A stretch of DNA of 64,000 bases from positions 62,001 to 126,000 of the forward strand of contig NZ_BBME01000011.1 of NCBI RefSeq assembly GCF_000971395.1, given 5' to 3'. Under the pieces are notes generated by a model. That model ran no database searches and was not told the origin of the DNA. It was given only the letters and a program-made list of their open reading frames with translations. The DNA comes from Demequina iriomotensis (lineage in GTDB: Bacteria; Actinomycetota; Actinomycetes; Actinomycetales; Demequinaceae). The stretch's first letter is position 1; the number at the start of each line of letters is the position of its first letter. Below, piece by piece: positions 1 through 11,355 of this stretch. The translations under genes were made by a program, and so were the position numbers.

Positions 1-212
1 TCGCGCGCGGCGCGCTCCGAGAGGTCGATGACCGAGGTCTCCTCGTTCGCGCGGACGCGCGTGACGATGCCCGTCATCTTGCGGATCCACTCGTCGGAGG
101 AGTTGATCGGCTCGATCAGCGCATCGTTCGGGACCGCGTTCTCGCCGCGGGCGACGCCCAGGCCGAGGATGCGCGTGAACTCGGGGCCACGGCGGACGTT
201 GAGGGTGGTCAT
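1..212 (-). CDS. fabH: 3-oxoacyl-ACP synthase III (FabH), N-terminal part
   Basis: The gene is cut by the window start; only the first 70 or so residues are visible. They read MTTLNVRRGPEFTRILGLGV and then a DALIEPINSSDEWIRKMTGI stretch, the typical FabH opening in which the SSDEWI segment precedes the catalytic domain. The family condenses acyl-CoA with malonyl-ACP to start fatty-acid synthesis in the cytoplasm. The ATG overlaps the fabD stop codon as ATGA, so the two are translationally coupled in one operon. The catalytic Cys-His-Asn triad lies outside the window. Confidence 0.9.
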   Translation of the reverse strand, partial: MTTLNVRRGPEFTRILGLGVARGENAVPNDALIEPINSSDEWIRKMTGIVTRVRANEETSVIDLSERAAR

Positions 213-1123
213 GCGGCGTTCTCCAGAAGCTCGCGGGCGGCGGACAGGTCGTCGGGGGTCTTGAGGGCGACGGCGGGGATCCCCTTCATCGCGCGCTTGG
301 CGAGGCCCGTGAGGACGCCGCCGGGGGCGACCTCGATGAGGCCCGTGACGCCCAGCTGCAGCATGGCCTCCATGCACAGGTCCCAGCGCACGGGGTTGGC
401 GACCTGACGGACGATGCGCGCGAGGGCGTCGGCGCCGTCGGCGACCGGCGCGCCGTCGGCGTTCGACAGAAGGACGCCGCGCGGGTTCGCGGGGGCGACC
501 TCGCCTGCGGCGGCGTGGAGCTCCGCGACCGCGGGGACCATATACGTCGTGTGGAACGCGCCGGCGACCTGGAGCTCGATGACGCGGGCGCGCGCGGGCG
601 GCGCCGCGACGAGCGCGTCGATCGCAGCCTTCGCGCCCGCGGCGACCACCTGGCCGCCGCCGTTGACGTTCGCGGGGGTGAGGCCGTGCAGCTCGAGGGC
701 CGCGGCGACCTCCGCGGCGTCGCCGCCGAGGACCGCCGCCATCGAGGTGGGCTCGGACGCGGCGGCCGCGGCGGCCATGGCGGCACCGCGGACAGCGACC
801 AGGCGCATCGCGTCGGCGTCGGTGAGGACGCCCGCGAGGGCGGCGGCGCCGAGCTCGCCCACGGAGTGGCCGGCGGCGATCGCCGGGGTGGTGCCTCCCA
901 GGAGCGCGCGACCGGTGGCGATCGCGGTCGCCACCAGGAGCGGCTGCGCGACCGCGGTGTCGCGGATGGTGTCCGCGTCGGACTCGGTGCCGTGGCGGAC
1001 CACGTCGACGCCGGAGGCGTCCGCGAGGGCCGCGAGGGACGCGGCGACCTCGGGGAGCTCGAGCCACGGGGTGAGCATCCCGGGGGTCTGCGCGCCTTGG
1101 CCGGGACAGAGAATGGCAATCAC
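209..1123 (-). CDS. fabD: Malonyl-CoA:ACP transacylase (FabD)
   Basis: A 304-residue protein of normal family length that transfers malonyl from CoA to acyl carrier protein. It opens with ILCPGQGAQ, the PGQG motif near the N terminus. GHSVGE carries the nucleophile Ser87, and GAFHT carries the partner His191. It sits between a PucR-type regulator and fabH, the order seen in Streptomyces and mycobacteria. Start ATG at 1123 is directly before the conserved beta strand. A 78-base gap separates it from the upstream regulator gene. Confidence 0.95.
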   Translation of the reverse strand: MIAILCPGQGAQTPGMLTPWLELPEVAASLAALADASGVDVVRHGTESDADTIRDTAVAQPLLVATAIATGRALLGGTTPAIAAGHSVGELGAAALAGVLTDADAMRLVAVRGAAMAAAAAASEPTSMAAVLGGDAAEVAAALELHGLTPANVNGGGQVVAAGAKAAIDALVAAPPARARVIELQVAGAFHTTYMVPAVAELHAAAGEVAPANPRGVLLSNADGAPVADGADALARIVRQVANPVRWDLCMEAMLQLGVTGLIEVAPGGVLTGLAKRAMKGIPAVALKTPDDLSAARELLENAA

Positions 1124-1201
1124 GGGTTATAGCCTGCCTCACATCGGAGGGCCCTCAGCGGCATCGAGGTACCGATTCGGGCCCAGGTTATTGTGGGAAA
1201 C

Positions 1202-2371
1202 CTACAAAGGTGCGACGGACGCGTCGCGGAGCCGGCCGAGCGCGAAGGCCATCTGCAGCACGTGCGCGTCGCGGGTGGACAGCACGTCCCAGCCTGTGAG
1301 CTCGGCCACCTTGCGCAGGCGGTACCGGACGGTGTTGGCGTGCACGAACATCGTCCTGCTCGCGAGCTCGAGCGAGCGGCCGCAGTCGAGGAACGTCGCC
1401 ACGGTCTCCTTGAGCGAGCCGCCGGCCGCCGCGATCGGGTCGTACGCCACCGCGATGAGGCGGTCGCTCGCCGCGGTGTCGCCCACGAGCACCCGCTCGG
1501 GCAGGAGGTCGTCGGCGTTGACGGGCCGGGGTGCGAGCGCCCATGCGGGCGCGGCCGTGGCGCCGTGCATCGAGGCGCGGGTGCCACGAGCCACCTCGAC
1601 GAGCGTGATGGCGGGAGGCCCGACCACCACCGGCCCGGGCCCGAAGGTCGGCAGCAGGGTGTCCGCGAGCTCATCGAGGCCGCCGTCGGCGCGCGCGATG
1701 ATCACCAGGTCCTCCCCGTGGATCCCCACGAGCGCGCCGTGCGCGGCGCGTCGGATGGTGCGACGCAGCTCCGCGGACTGCACCTCGCCGAGCGGGCCGT
1801 CGGTGCGCCCGACCATGACGAGCGTCGGGCCCGGCTTCCAGCCCAGCGCGGCGGCGCGCGAGGGGAGGTCGTCATCCACCTCGCCGCGCACCAGGGCGTC
1901 GACCACGAGCGCTTCGAGGCGGGCGTCCCAGGCGCCGCGCGACTCCGCGGCGCGCGCGTAGACCTCGGCCGCGGAGAACGCGATCTCGCGTGAGTAGCGC
2001 AGGATCGACTCGCGCAGCACGGCCTCGGAGCCGGGGGCCGCGAACTCATCGGAGTGGTGCTCGACGATCGCGACGAACGTCCGCACGATCGTGAGCGTGT
2101 GCTGGAGCGAGATCGACCGCGTGAGCTCGGGCGGCGCCGAGGCGAACATCTCGACGGTGCCGCGGTGGCCGGCCTGCGGATCCGCGAAGTAGGCGACGAA
2201 CGACGCGATGCCGGCCTGCGCCACCGAGCCCACCCACGAGCGCTCCTGCGCCGGGAGCTCGCGGAACCAGGCGTAGTCGGCATCGAGCGTCTTGAGCGCG
2301 ATCGTCGCGAGCCTGCCGGTGCCGCCGCGGAGGCGGCGCAGCGTCTCGGCACGCATGTCGGGGCTGGCCAT
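1202..2371 (-). CDS. fasR: PucR-type regulator of fatty-acid synthesis (FasR-like)
   Basis: About 389 residues. The C-terminal 60 residues form a PucR-family helix-turn-helix (FLDCGRSLELASRTMFVHAN followed by TVRYRLRKVAELTG). The upstream part is a GGDEF-like regulator domain without catalytic motifs. Position directly upstream of fabD matches S. coelicolor FasR, which activates the fab operon, and M. tuberculosis Rv2242 between aceE and fabD. The ATG at 2371 gives MASPDMRAETLRRL; a second ATG at 2356 is possible. The longer reading frame upstream lacks conservation signals. Role is inferred from synteny. Confidence 0.8.
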   Translation of the reverse strand: MASPDMRAETLRRLRGGTGRLATIALKTLDADYAWFRELPAQERSWVGSVAQAGIASFVAYFADPQAGHRGTVEMFASAPPELTRSISLQHTLTIVRTFVAIVEHHSDEFAAPGSEAVLRESILRYSREIAFSAAEVYARAAESRGAWDARLEALVVDALVRGEVDDDLPSRAAALGWKPGPTLVMVGRTDGPLGEVQSAELRRTIRRAAHGALVGIHGEDLVIIARADGGLDELADTLLPTFGPGPVVVGPPAITLVEVARGTRASMHGATAAPAWALAPRPVNADDLLPERVLVGDTAASDRLIAVAYDPIAAAGGSLKETVATFLDCGRSLELASRTMFVHANTVRYRLRKVAELTGWDVLSTRDAHVLQMAFALGRLRDASVAPL

Positions 2372-2622
2372 GGAGGTCAGCGTAGTGCGCGCTTGTCGCA
2401 TCCGGACAATCCGATTGTGGACTCCGCACAACCCGCCCTCCTGACAGCAGCAACGGAGTTCGCCGCGACACGCCGGCGTGGGCGGTGCCGGCGGCGCGAC
2501 GCGCCGGCGAACCGGGACCGACTCCGTTGGCAGTGTCGGAATTGGGCGGGTTCCGAGAGTCGTCGCGCTTGTCCCAGATGTGCCCGGTAGCGTCGGCACC
2601 AGGTGAACCGTCAGGAGGAGAC

Positions 2623-4091
2623 ATGGCACCGCGCCCTCGACCGCTGCTGGGGATGACGCTTGGGTTGCTGCTCGGGCTGGTCGTGGTGGGGCTGCTGTGG
2701 CAGCTCGCGATCATCGATCCGGGGCGCACGGTCCTGTTCGGGACGGTCGCGATCGTCACGATGCTCGTGGCATGGCTGCTCACGCGCGACGCCGCAGCGG
2801 CGCGCGGGCGCTTCACCGCGGTCGCGGTGGTCGCCGGGATGCTCGGCGGCGTCGCGCTCACCGGGATCCCCGAGCTGGTGAGCCCGGGATCGATCTCCGA
2901 CGGCTGCACGCTCGAGGCCACGGTGGACGGCACCACGTACACGCCGGCGTCGACAGCGGCGCTCACCCCGCTCGACGTCCCGCCGGACTCCGTGGTCGAG
3001 TGGTCCGCGACGTCGGAAACCCCGGTCTCCATCGACGAGCGCGTCGCCGGGGTGATGATCGGCGGCTTCGCGATCCCCGTGCGCACCGTCACCAGCCAGG
3101 GCGCGCCGGAGGCCCAGGACGTCTCGGGTGAGGTCGACGTCGCGGCCGGCGTGAGCTGGATCGCCGACCGCACCTGGCTCGAGCCGAGCGGCGTCTATCA
3201 CGCCTACGGCACCATGTCCGGCGGCTCGGTGACATGCATGGTCGAGGGGTACATCGCCGTCGCACCGGCGAGCGCGTTCGCGACGAACACCCTGGTGATC
3301 CTGTGGGTGTCGCTCGCGATCCTGCTGCTCCTGGTGCTGTGGGCCGCGATCGCGGTGGGACGCTCGTTCGCGACGGCGCGCCGCGCGCGCGACGACGAGG
3401 CCCGCGCGGCCGAGGTGGGCACGGGCACGGCGCTCAGCGCGTCCGAGCTCGCCGCCCTCGAGACGCCCGAGCGCGGCCCGGTCGAGCACGTCGCGCCGGC
3501 CCCGGCATGGACGCCGAGCGAGGGCCAGCCCGTGGTCCCCGCCGAGGAGATCGCCGCGCCCCCCGCGGGCCGTGCCCGCGCGAAGGACCCGGGCGGGGAC
3601 GATGCGGCGCCCGCCGGCTCGGACGACACGGTGCGGGGCGCGCGCGCCGGGGGAGCGGCCCCCGCCGCGATGGCCGCCTCCGGCGGGGACGATGCGGCGG
3701 ATGGCCCGGCGGAGGAGGCGGCGCCTGAGACGGCGGGCGAGGCCGAGCCCGAGGCGGAGCCGCTGCTCGACGAGGACCTCGCGGGCGACGAGGAGGCCGG
3801 GATGGGCGAGCAGGAGCTCGATGCCGAACCGGAGGACGATGCGGACGCCGCGCAGGAGGACGAGTCGGAGCAGGAGCCCGCCGAGGAGGCTGACGAGCCG
3901 CTCGACGAGCCGGCCGACGCGGAAGGCGAGGTGGACGACGACGGCGAGGGCCGCATCGTCCCCGAGGACGCGGAGGCGGTCGAGGACCGTGCTGGCGACG
4001 ACGAGGCCGGAGACGACGAGGCCGGAGACGACGAAGGGCCGGAGCCCGCGTCCGAGGACGAGGGCTCCGGCCCGAAGCCGGTGAGCTCGGT

Positions 4092-4095
<4 letters not shown>
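2623..4095 (+). CDS. Four-helix membrane protein with a long acidic cytoplasmic tail
   Basis: Not recognised as a named family. 490 residues. Hydrophobic segments lie near residues 8-30, 36-54, 64-82 and 222-246. Residues 85-215 form a soluble, probably extracytoplasmic domain with one Cys pair (Cys in DGCTLEA and in VTCMVEG). From about residue 250 to the end the chain is dominated by Asp, Glu, Ala and Pro, ending with three GDDEA repeats. The start ATG follows AGGAGGAG. The stop overlaps the aceE stop from the other strand in the bases CTAG. Function unknown. Confidence 0.7.
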
Positions 4096-6806
<2,711 letters not shown>

Positions 6807-7060
6807 AGGTGACCTTCCTGTCGGGCGCGCGGTGGCGCGCCGAATGGATGGAGCTCGCGACACGCGTGTACGCAGTCGCGCCCCACATTGATACCACCCA
6901 CCAGGTTACTGTCACGCGGAACGTGCTGCGCACGGCGTGCGCCCGTTCCGCTGGCGGGGCAGCGGCGCGGACGATTGCACCCCGGCGCGCGGTGCCTCTA
7001 CTGTGGACGCCAGGCGTGCGCTCCAGCGTACGAGAATCCGACGAAGGGGGTCCCGCCACC

Positions 7061-7486
7061 GTGGCGACACAGGAGGATGCGAAGGCGGTCGACGCCGTCG
7101 TCGCGCGGCTCGCGCTCAAGGCCGGCCAGATCATCCAGGAATACGGCTACGACGACGACACGGATGCGGACTTCCGCGACGCGGTCGAGGCGGCGACAGG
7201 CGAGGACCTGGTCGACGAGGACTACGGGGACGTCACCGACGGCGTCGTCGTGTGGTTCCGCGACGGGGACGACGACCTGGCCGATCTGCTCATGGATGCC
7301 CAGACCCTGCTCGACGACGGTGCGGCGGTGTGCCTGTGCACGCCCAAGTCGGGGCAGTCGGGACACGTCCAGCCGCGCGAGGTGCAGGAGGCGGCCTCGG
7401 TCGCGGGCCTGCACGCGACGTCGACGTTCGTGATCGGCACCCGATGGACCGCGACCTACCTGGTGGAGAAGGGCCGCTCCAAGTGA
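7061..7486 (+). CDS. DUF3052 family protein
   Basis: 141 residues, acidic, no membrane segment or signal peptide. The pattern LALKAGQIIQEYGYDDDTD, an acidic central part, and VIGTRWTATYLVEKGRSK at the end match DUF3052, an actinobacterial family of unknown function found between aceE and ahpE (Rv2239c in M. tuberculosis). The GTG start at 7061 follows AAGGGGG. The stop TGA overlaps the GTG of ahpE, so the two are translationally coupled, which hints at a shared redox or metabolic context. Divergent from aceE across a 254-base intergenic region. Confidence 0.85.
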   Translation: MATQEDAKAVDAVVARLALKAGQIIQEYGYDDDTDADFRDAVEAATGEDLVDEDYGDVTDGVVVWFRDGDDDLADLLMDAQTLLDDGAAVCLCTPKSGQSGHVQPREVQEAASVAGLHATSTFVIGTRWTATYLVEKGRSK

Positions 7487-7947
7487 GCCATCCCCTCGTG
7501 GGCCAGCCGGCCCCCGACTTCCGCATGACCGACACGCACGGTCGCGTCGTGTCCTCCGAGGATCTCGCCGGCACCGCGTACCTGCTCGTGTTCGTGCCCT
7601 TCGCGTTCTCGGACACGTGCACCAACGAGCTCATCGACCTGCGCGCGGCGGACGATCTTCTCGCGCGCGACGGGCTGCGCGTGATCGTGGTGAGCTGCGA
7701 CTCGATCTACACGCTCAAGGCATGGGCGGACACGCATTCGTACAAGGCGGACCTGCTGTCCGACTTCTGGCCGCATGGCGAGGTGTCGCGGCAGTACGGC
7801 GTGTTCAACCCGCACAAGGGGCTCGCCGGGCGCGGCTCGTTCCTCGTGGACGCCGCGGGCGTGGTGCGCTGGGCGATCGTCAACCCCGAGGGGGAGGCGC
7901 GCGACGTCGCGGAGTACCGCGGCGCGATCGAGGACCTGCTCGGCTGA
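7483..7947 (+). CDS. ahpE: Peroxiredoxin AhpE
   Basis: 154 residues, the usual length of 1-Cys-type peroxiredoxin AhpE, which reduces peroxides in the cytoplasm. The thioredoxin fold starts with VGQPAPDFRMTDTHG; the peroxidatic Cys is in FAFSDTCTNEL, the position of Cys45 in M. tuberculosis AhpE. A second Cys in VVSCDSIYTL matches the extra Cys80 of that protein. The GTG start overlaps the DUF3052 stop codon (GTGA). Same order as Rv2239c-Rv2238c. Confidence 0.9.
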   Translation: MSHPLVGQPAPDFRMTDTHGRVVSSEDLAGTAYLLVFVPFAFSDTCTNELIDLRAADDLLARDGLRVIVVSCDSIYTLKAWADTHSYKADLLSDFWPHGEVSRQYGVFNPHKGLAGRGSFLVDAAGVVRWAIVNPEGEARDVAEYRGAIEDLLG

Positions 7948-7965
7948 TCCGCCGCCGCAGAATCG

Positions 7966-8049
7966 CTTCTATCCATCGCGTATAGGCGGGAGTGCGGGAG
8001 CCCTCCGCTCCTCGACTCCACCAAAACACTTATATCAACGGCGTATAAG
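7966..8049 (+). promoter_or_regulatory. Two matching 21-bp operator boxes upstream of satD
   Basis: Box 1 spans 7966-7986 and box 2 spans 8029-8049. They match at 16 of 21 positions and both end in CG-TATA(A/G)G. Box 2 is embedded in a perfect inverted repeat, AACACTTATA at 8025-8034 and TATAAGTGTT at 8044-8053, with a 9-bp spacer. The boxes are 63 bp apart, six helical turns, so a bound protein would sit on one DNA face. Box 2 ends 16 bases before the satD ATG. Confidence 0.7.
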
Positions 8050-8065
8050 TGTTAGCGTGGAGCGC

Positions 8066-8686
8066 ATGGACACCGTTGCGGCCGTCATCGTCGACATCGT
8101 GCGCTCGCGCGAGCTCGCCGACCGCGCCGCGGGCCAGGCCGCCGTGCTCGAGGCGTTCGCCGTCGCCGAGCGCGGGCTGACCCCTGTCCGACCGCTGGGC
8201 GCGACCGTGGGCGACGAGTTCCAGGGCGTCTACGCGCGGCTGGCCGACGCGGTGCGGGTCACCACCCTCGCGGCGCTCACGCTCCCGGAGGGGGTCGAGG
8301 TCCGCGCGGGCATCGGCCTGGGCGAGGTGGTCGAGGTCGAGGGGGACATCTCCGACGGCAGCGCGTGGTGGCGCGCGCGCGACGCGATCGACGAGGCGCA
8401 TCGGCGCGAGGATGCCGGTCAGACGGCGGTGCGCGCGTGGTGTGTCGGAGGCCTGGGGGACGATGCGGGCATGACGTCCTCCGTCCTGCTGCTTCGCGAC
8501 CATGTCCTCGGCCGCATGAAGGCGCGCGAGCGCCGCATCGCCGCCGGCGTCATCCGCGGCGACCGGCAGTCCGACATCGCCGCGCGCGAGTCGATCAGCC
8601 AGGCCGCGGTGTCGCAGGCCGCGCACCGATCCGGAGCGGTGGCCCTGCGCGAGGCTCTCGTGACGCTCGACGGGGTCGCCCGATGA
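8066..8686 (+). CDS. SatD family protein with C-terminal helix-turn-helix
   Basis: 206 residues. The N-terminal part (AAVIVDIVRSREL, then GATVGDEFQGVY and VRAGIGLGEV) matches the SatD family, whose fold resembles a nucleotide-cyclase-like domain. The end (QSDIAARESISQAAVSQAAH) looks like a short helix-turn-helix, so it probably binds DNA. Two operator boxes directly upstream suggest autoregulation. The stop overlaps the ATG of the next gene (ATGA). In Firmicutes SatD also pairs with a membrane protein. The cellular role is not established. Confidence 0.75.
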   Translation: MDTVAAVIVDIVRSRELADRAAGQAAVLEAFAVAERGLTPVRPLGATVGDEFQGVYARLADAVRVTTLAALTLPEGVEVRAGIGLGEVVEVEGDISDGSAWWRARDAIDEAHRREDAGQTAVRAWCVGGLGDDAGMTSSVLLLRDHVLGRMKARERRIAAGVIRGDRQSDIAARESISQAAVSQAAHRSGAVALREALVTLDGVAR

Positions 8687-9339
8687 CCGCGGCGGTCCTG
8701 GTCGCGATGGTCGCGGGCGCCGAGGCGCTGCGCTGGTGGCTGCGAGGACGGACGCTCGTCGCGGCGACCGGTGCGTGGCTGCTCATGGCGCTCGTCGCCG
8801 CGGGCGTGTCCGGCGACGTGGGGGCATGGGGAGCGGTCGCGCTCGGCGCGGGCTCGGCGGGGTGGCTGGTGCTGCGCTGGCGTGCGGGCGCGGACATCGC
8901 GATGGGCGCCCTGGTGATCGTGGCCGGGCTGCTCCTGCTCGCCGACGGCGGACCGGATCGCTCCGCCGCGATCATCGCGGGGCTCGGGATCGCGGTGCTG
9001 CTGTCGCGCACCGCGAACGAGGTGTGCCGCGCCGTGCTCGACCGCGCCCGATCTCTGCCGGAGGACGATGCGCCCGCACCCGAGCAGGCGCCCTCGGCCT
9101 CGCACCTGCGCGGCGGGCGCATCATCGGCCCGCTCGAGCGGTGGCTCATCGTCGCGTTGGCCCTCGTGGGCGCCGAAGGGGTCGTGGTCGGGCTCATGGC
9201 CGCCAAGGGCATCGGCCGCTTCCCGGAGATCTCCGGGGACCGTGGGCGGGGTTCCGCCGCGGAGGAGTTCCTGGTGGGATCGCTCGTGAGCTGGGCCCTC
9301 GCCGGCGCGGGGGCGCTCATGCTCGCCGTGCTGCGCTGA
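8683..9339 (+). CDS. SatD-partner integral membrane protein
   Basis: 218 residues with about six hydrophobic segments. The C-terminal third, GRIIGPLERWLIVALALVG followed by AAKGIGRFPEI and an EEFLVGSLVSW stretch, resembles the C-terminal signature of DUF3307 proteins, the usual membrane partner of SatD in Firmicutes. The N-terminal half is less conserved. It is translationally coupled to satD by an ATGA overlap. Function unknown; a SatD-controlled membrane device is the likeliest reading. Confidence 0.65.
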   Translation: MTAAVLVAMVAGAEALRWWLRGRTLVAATGAWLLMALVAAGVSGDVGAWGAVALGAGSAGWLVLRWRAGADIAMGALVIVAGLLLLADGGPDRSAAIIAGLGIAVLLSRTANEVCRAVLDRARSLPEDDAPAPEQAPSASHLRGGRIIGPLERWLIVALALVGAEGVVVGLMAAKGIGRFPEISGDRGRGSAAEEFLVGSLVSWALAGAGALMLAVLR

Positions 9340-9399
9340 CGGGGACGCGACGGCGCCGCCTGGACCGGACCGCCGCATCGTCCTGTCACAATGGTCCGC

Positions 9400-9473
9400 G
9401 GGCCCTTAGCTCAGTTGGTTAGAGCACTGCGTTTACACCGCAGGTGTCGTCGGTTCGAGTCCGGCAGGGCCCA
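9400..9473 (+). tRNA. tRNA-Val (anticodon TAC)
   Basis: A 74-base cloverleaf. The acceptor stem pairs GGGCCCT (9400-9406) with AGGGCCC (9466-9472). The D arm is GCTC/GAGC. The anticodon stem CTGCG/CGCAG encloses the loop TTTACAC with anticodon TAC. The T arm has the loop TTCGAGT. CCA at 9474-9476 is encoded in the DNA. Confidence 0.97.
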
Positions 9474-9578
9474 CCATCGATCCGCCGTGGACGCGTCCGC
9501 AGGCCGTCGCTACAGTGAGGTCACCGGCCCGCTGGTGGCCGCGTTCGCGTCGGCGGATCTGCGGGGGGAGCAGGGGCG

Positions 9579-10094
9579 ATGATCGGACGGATGGGACGCT
9601 TGGGACCGCTCGTCGTGGCGGCCGCGCTGGGCGCCGGTGGCCTCGCGGGGTGCTCGGGCGACGCGCATGCGGGCGAGGACGTGTTCGACGTCACGGACGC
9701 CTCGTCGACGATCGTCGCCACGGACGACGGCACGGCACTGCGCCTCGCCGCCACGGTGGTCAACACCTCGGACGAGGTGCTCGACGGCGTCCAGGTGACG
9801 GTGGTCCTCGACGAGGCGACGATGCCGTACCTCGTCACGGGCGCCGTGGCGGTCCCGCTCGCGGCCGTCGACGGCATCTACCCGCAGAGCTCGGCGCGCG
9901 CGGACGTGCCGCCGGACGGCGCGCTGGGGATCGACTTCGAGGACACGCGGCACCTCGACCCGTCGGCGGCGGGGCTCTCCGACGTGCTCGAGCTGGCGGC
10001 TCAGGTCACGCTCGAGATCTCGTGGGACGGCGGCGAGCAGCAGCTGGCCTACGGCGCCACGGTCGAGGACCCCGACGGGCTGCTCGGCCGCTAG
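9579..10094 (+). CDS. Small lipoprotein with a DUF4352-like beta domain
   Basis: 171 residues. Residues 1-24 form a signal peptide, followed by the lipobox LAGC with Cys25 as the lipid attachment site. The rest (TALRLAATVVNTSDEVLDGV and following) looks like an immunoglobulin-like beta sandwich of the kind found in small actinobacterial lipoproteins, displayed on the outer membrane face. The ATG at 9579 follows GGGGGGAG. No neighbour suggests a partner. The exact function is unknown. Confidence 0.7.
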   Translation: MIGRMGRLGPLVVAAALGAGGLAGCSGDAHAGEDVFDVTDASSTIVATDDGTALRLAATVVNTSDEVLDGVQVTVVLDEATMPYLVTGAVAVPLAAVDGIYPQSSARADVPPDGALGIDFEDTRHLDPSAAGLSDVLELAAQVTLEISWDGGEQQLAYGATVEDPDGLLGR

Positions 10095-10095
10095 C

Positions 10096-10851
10096 TCAGG
10101 AGGCGCGCACGATCGGCGCGCCCGCGGCCTCGAGCGCGCGCATCGGCGCCGAGCCTGCAGCGGCATCCGTGATGATCCCCGTGACTCCCTCGAGCGGCAG
10201 CACCGCGAACCGCGAGGCGGCGCCGATCTTCTCCTCGCTCGCGAGCACATAGGTGTCCGCGGCCCGCGACGCGAGCGTGCGCTTCATGGCCGCCTCGTCC
10301 GCATCGCCGGTGGTGAGGCCGGCCTCGGCGTGCACGCCCGTGACCCCCAGGAGGAAGAGGTCCGCGCTGACCCCGAGCGCCGCCTCGGCCGCCCCCGCGC
10401 CGCACGCGACCGCGGAGTGCTTGAAGAGCCGTCCGCCGATCACGATGACCTCCGCACGATGCTCGAGCAGCGCCGCGGCGACCGTGACCGAGTGCGTGAC
10501 GACCGTGCAGTCGAGGTCGCGGGGGAGCGCCGCGGTCACCGCGAGCGCCGTGGTCCCGCCGTCGAGGATCACGGTCGAGCCGGGCGTGACCAGCCGGGCC
10601 GCCGTCGCCGCGACGCGATGCTTGCTGTCGGGCGCGACGCTCGCGCGCGCGGCGTAGTCGACCACCGCCGGCGACGCGGGGAGCGCCCCGCCGTACACGC
10701 GCACCGCGAGACCCTCCGCGTCGAGCTCGCGCAGATCGCGGCGGATGGTGTCCTCGGACGTGCCCAGCTCCGCAGCGACGTCCTTGGCGACGATGCGCCC
10801 GTCGCGGGCGAGACGATCGAGCAGGAGGTGCTTCCGTGCGGCTGCCAGCAT
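10096..10851 (-). CDS. DeoR family transcriptional regulator
   Basis: 251 residues, the typical size. Residues 1-57 form the DeoR helix-turn-helix (LLDRLARDGRIVAKDVAAEL then TSEDTIRRDLRELDAEGL). The remainder is the DeoRC sensor domain of the phosphosugar-isomerase fold, with GSTVILDGGTTALAV and LFLLGVTGVHAEAG. Family members usually sense a phosphorylated sugar. It is divergent from the gene at 10907 across 55 bases that contain GCAT-gttt-ATGC (10882-10893), a possible operator. No sugar genes adjoin, so the ligand is unclear. Confidence 0.9.
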   Translation of the reverse strand: MLAAARKHLLLDRLARDGRIVAKDVAAELGTSEDTIRRDLRELDAEGLAVRVYGGALPASPAVVDYAARASVAPDSKHRVAATAARLVTPGSTVILDGGTTALAVTAALPRDLDCTVVTHSVTVAAALLEHRAEVIVIGGRLFKHSAVACGAGAAEAALGVSADLFLLGVTGVHAEAGLTTGDADEAAMKRTLASRAADTYVLASEEKIGAASRFAVLPLEGVTGIITDAAAGSAPMRALEAAGAPIVRAS

Positions 10852-10881
10852 TCCGATTCCTTCCGAGTTCTTCCCATTCTT

Positions 10882-10893
10882 GCATGTTTATGC
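10882..10893 (+). promoter_or_regulatory. Candidate DeoR operator
   Basis: GCAT-gttt-ATGC, an inverted repeat in the short AT-rich gap between the divergent deoR-type gene and the gene at 10907. It lies where a repressor could block both promoters. Sequence pattern only. Confidence 0.35.
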
Positions 10894-10906
10894 TTACTCT
10901 GCCGCC

Positions 10907-11284
10907 ATGAACACACCGATGCTCATCCTCATCGCCGGTCCCTACGCCTCCGGAACCGGAGGCGATCCCGCGCTCATGGCGCGCAACCTCGAGCGCCTCG
11001 AGCAGGCGGCGTGGCCCGTCTTCGCGGCCGGCCACGTCCCGATGATCGGGGAGTGGGTCGCGCTGCCCGTGCTCCGCAGCGCGGGAGCGAGCGGCCCGAC
11101 GGATCCGCTCGCGGCCGACGTCATGTACCCGACCGCCGCGCGACTGCTCGCGCACTGCGATGCGGTCCTGCGGCTGCCGGGCGAGTCGAAGGGCGCCGAT
11201 CAGGACGTCGCGATCGCGCGCGAGCGCGGCATCCCGGTGTACTTCGCCCTCGAGGAGATCCCCGGCCACGTCGCCGCGGCGTAG
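10907..11284 (+). CDS. DUF4406-like nucleoside deoxyribosyltransferase-fold protein
   Basis: 125 residues. ILIAGPYASGTG at the start, a central NLERLEQAAW helix and a C-terminal SKGADQDVAIARERGIPVYF match the DUF4406 group, which has the nucleoside 2-deoxyribosyltransferase fold. The GAD-D-IA segment corresponds to the catalytic region of that fold. Members may act on nucleotides, but most are uncharacterised. Transcribed divergently from the DeoR regulator, which may control it. The ATG at 10907 has no obvious ribosome-binding site. Confidence 0.65.
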   Translation: MNTPMLILIAGPYASGTGGDPALMARNLERLEQAAWPVFAAGHVPMIGEWVALPVLRSAGASGPTDPLAADVMYPTAARLLAHCDAVLRLPGESKGADQDVAIARERGIPVYFALEEIPGHVAAA

Positions 11285-11355
11285 TCCCCCCGCGGTCGCG
11301 AGGCCGGGCGCGCTAGCCTCGAACCACGCAGGAGGCCTGACGAGGGGAGCCGGGA

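Noticed and set aside
414..1961. 515-codon plus-strand frame across fabD and fasR
   Set aside because: Opposite strand to two clear genes; Ala/Ser/Arg-rich and without any motif.
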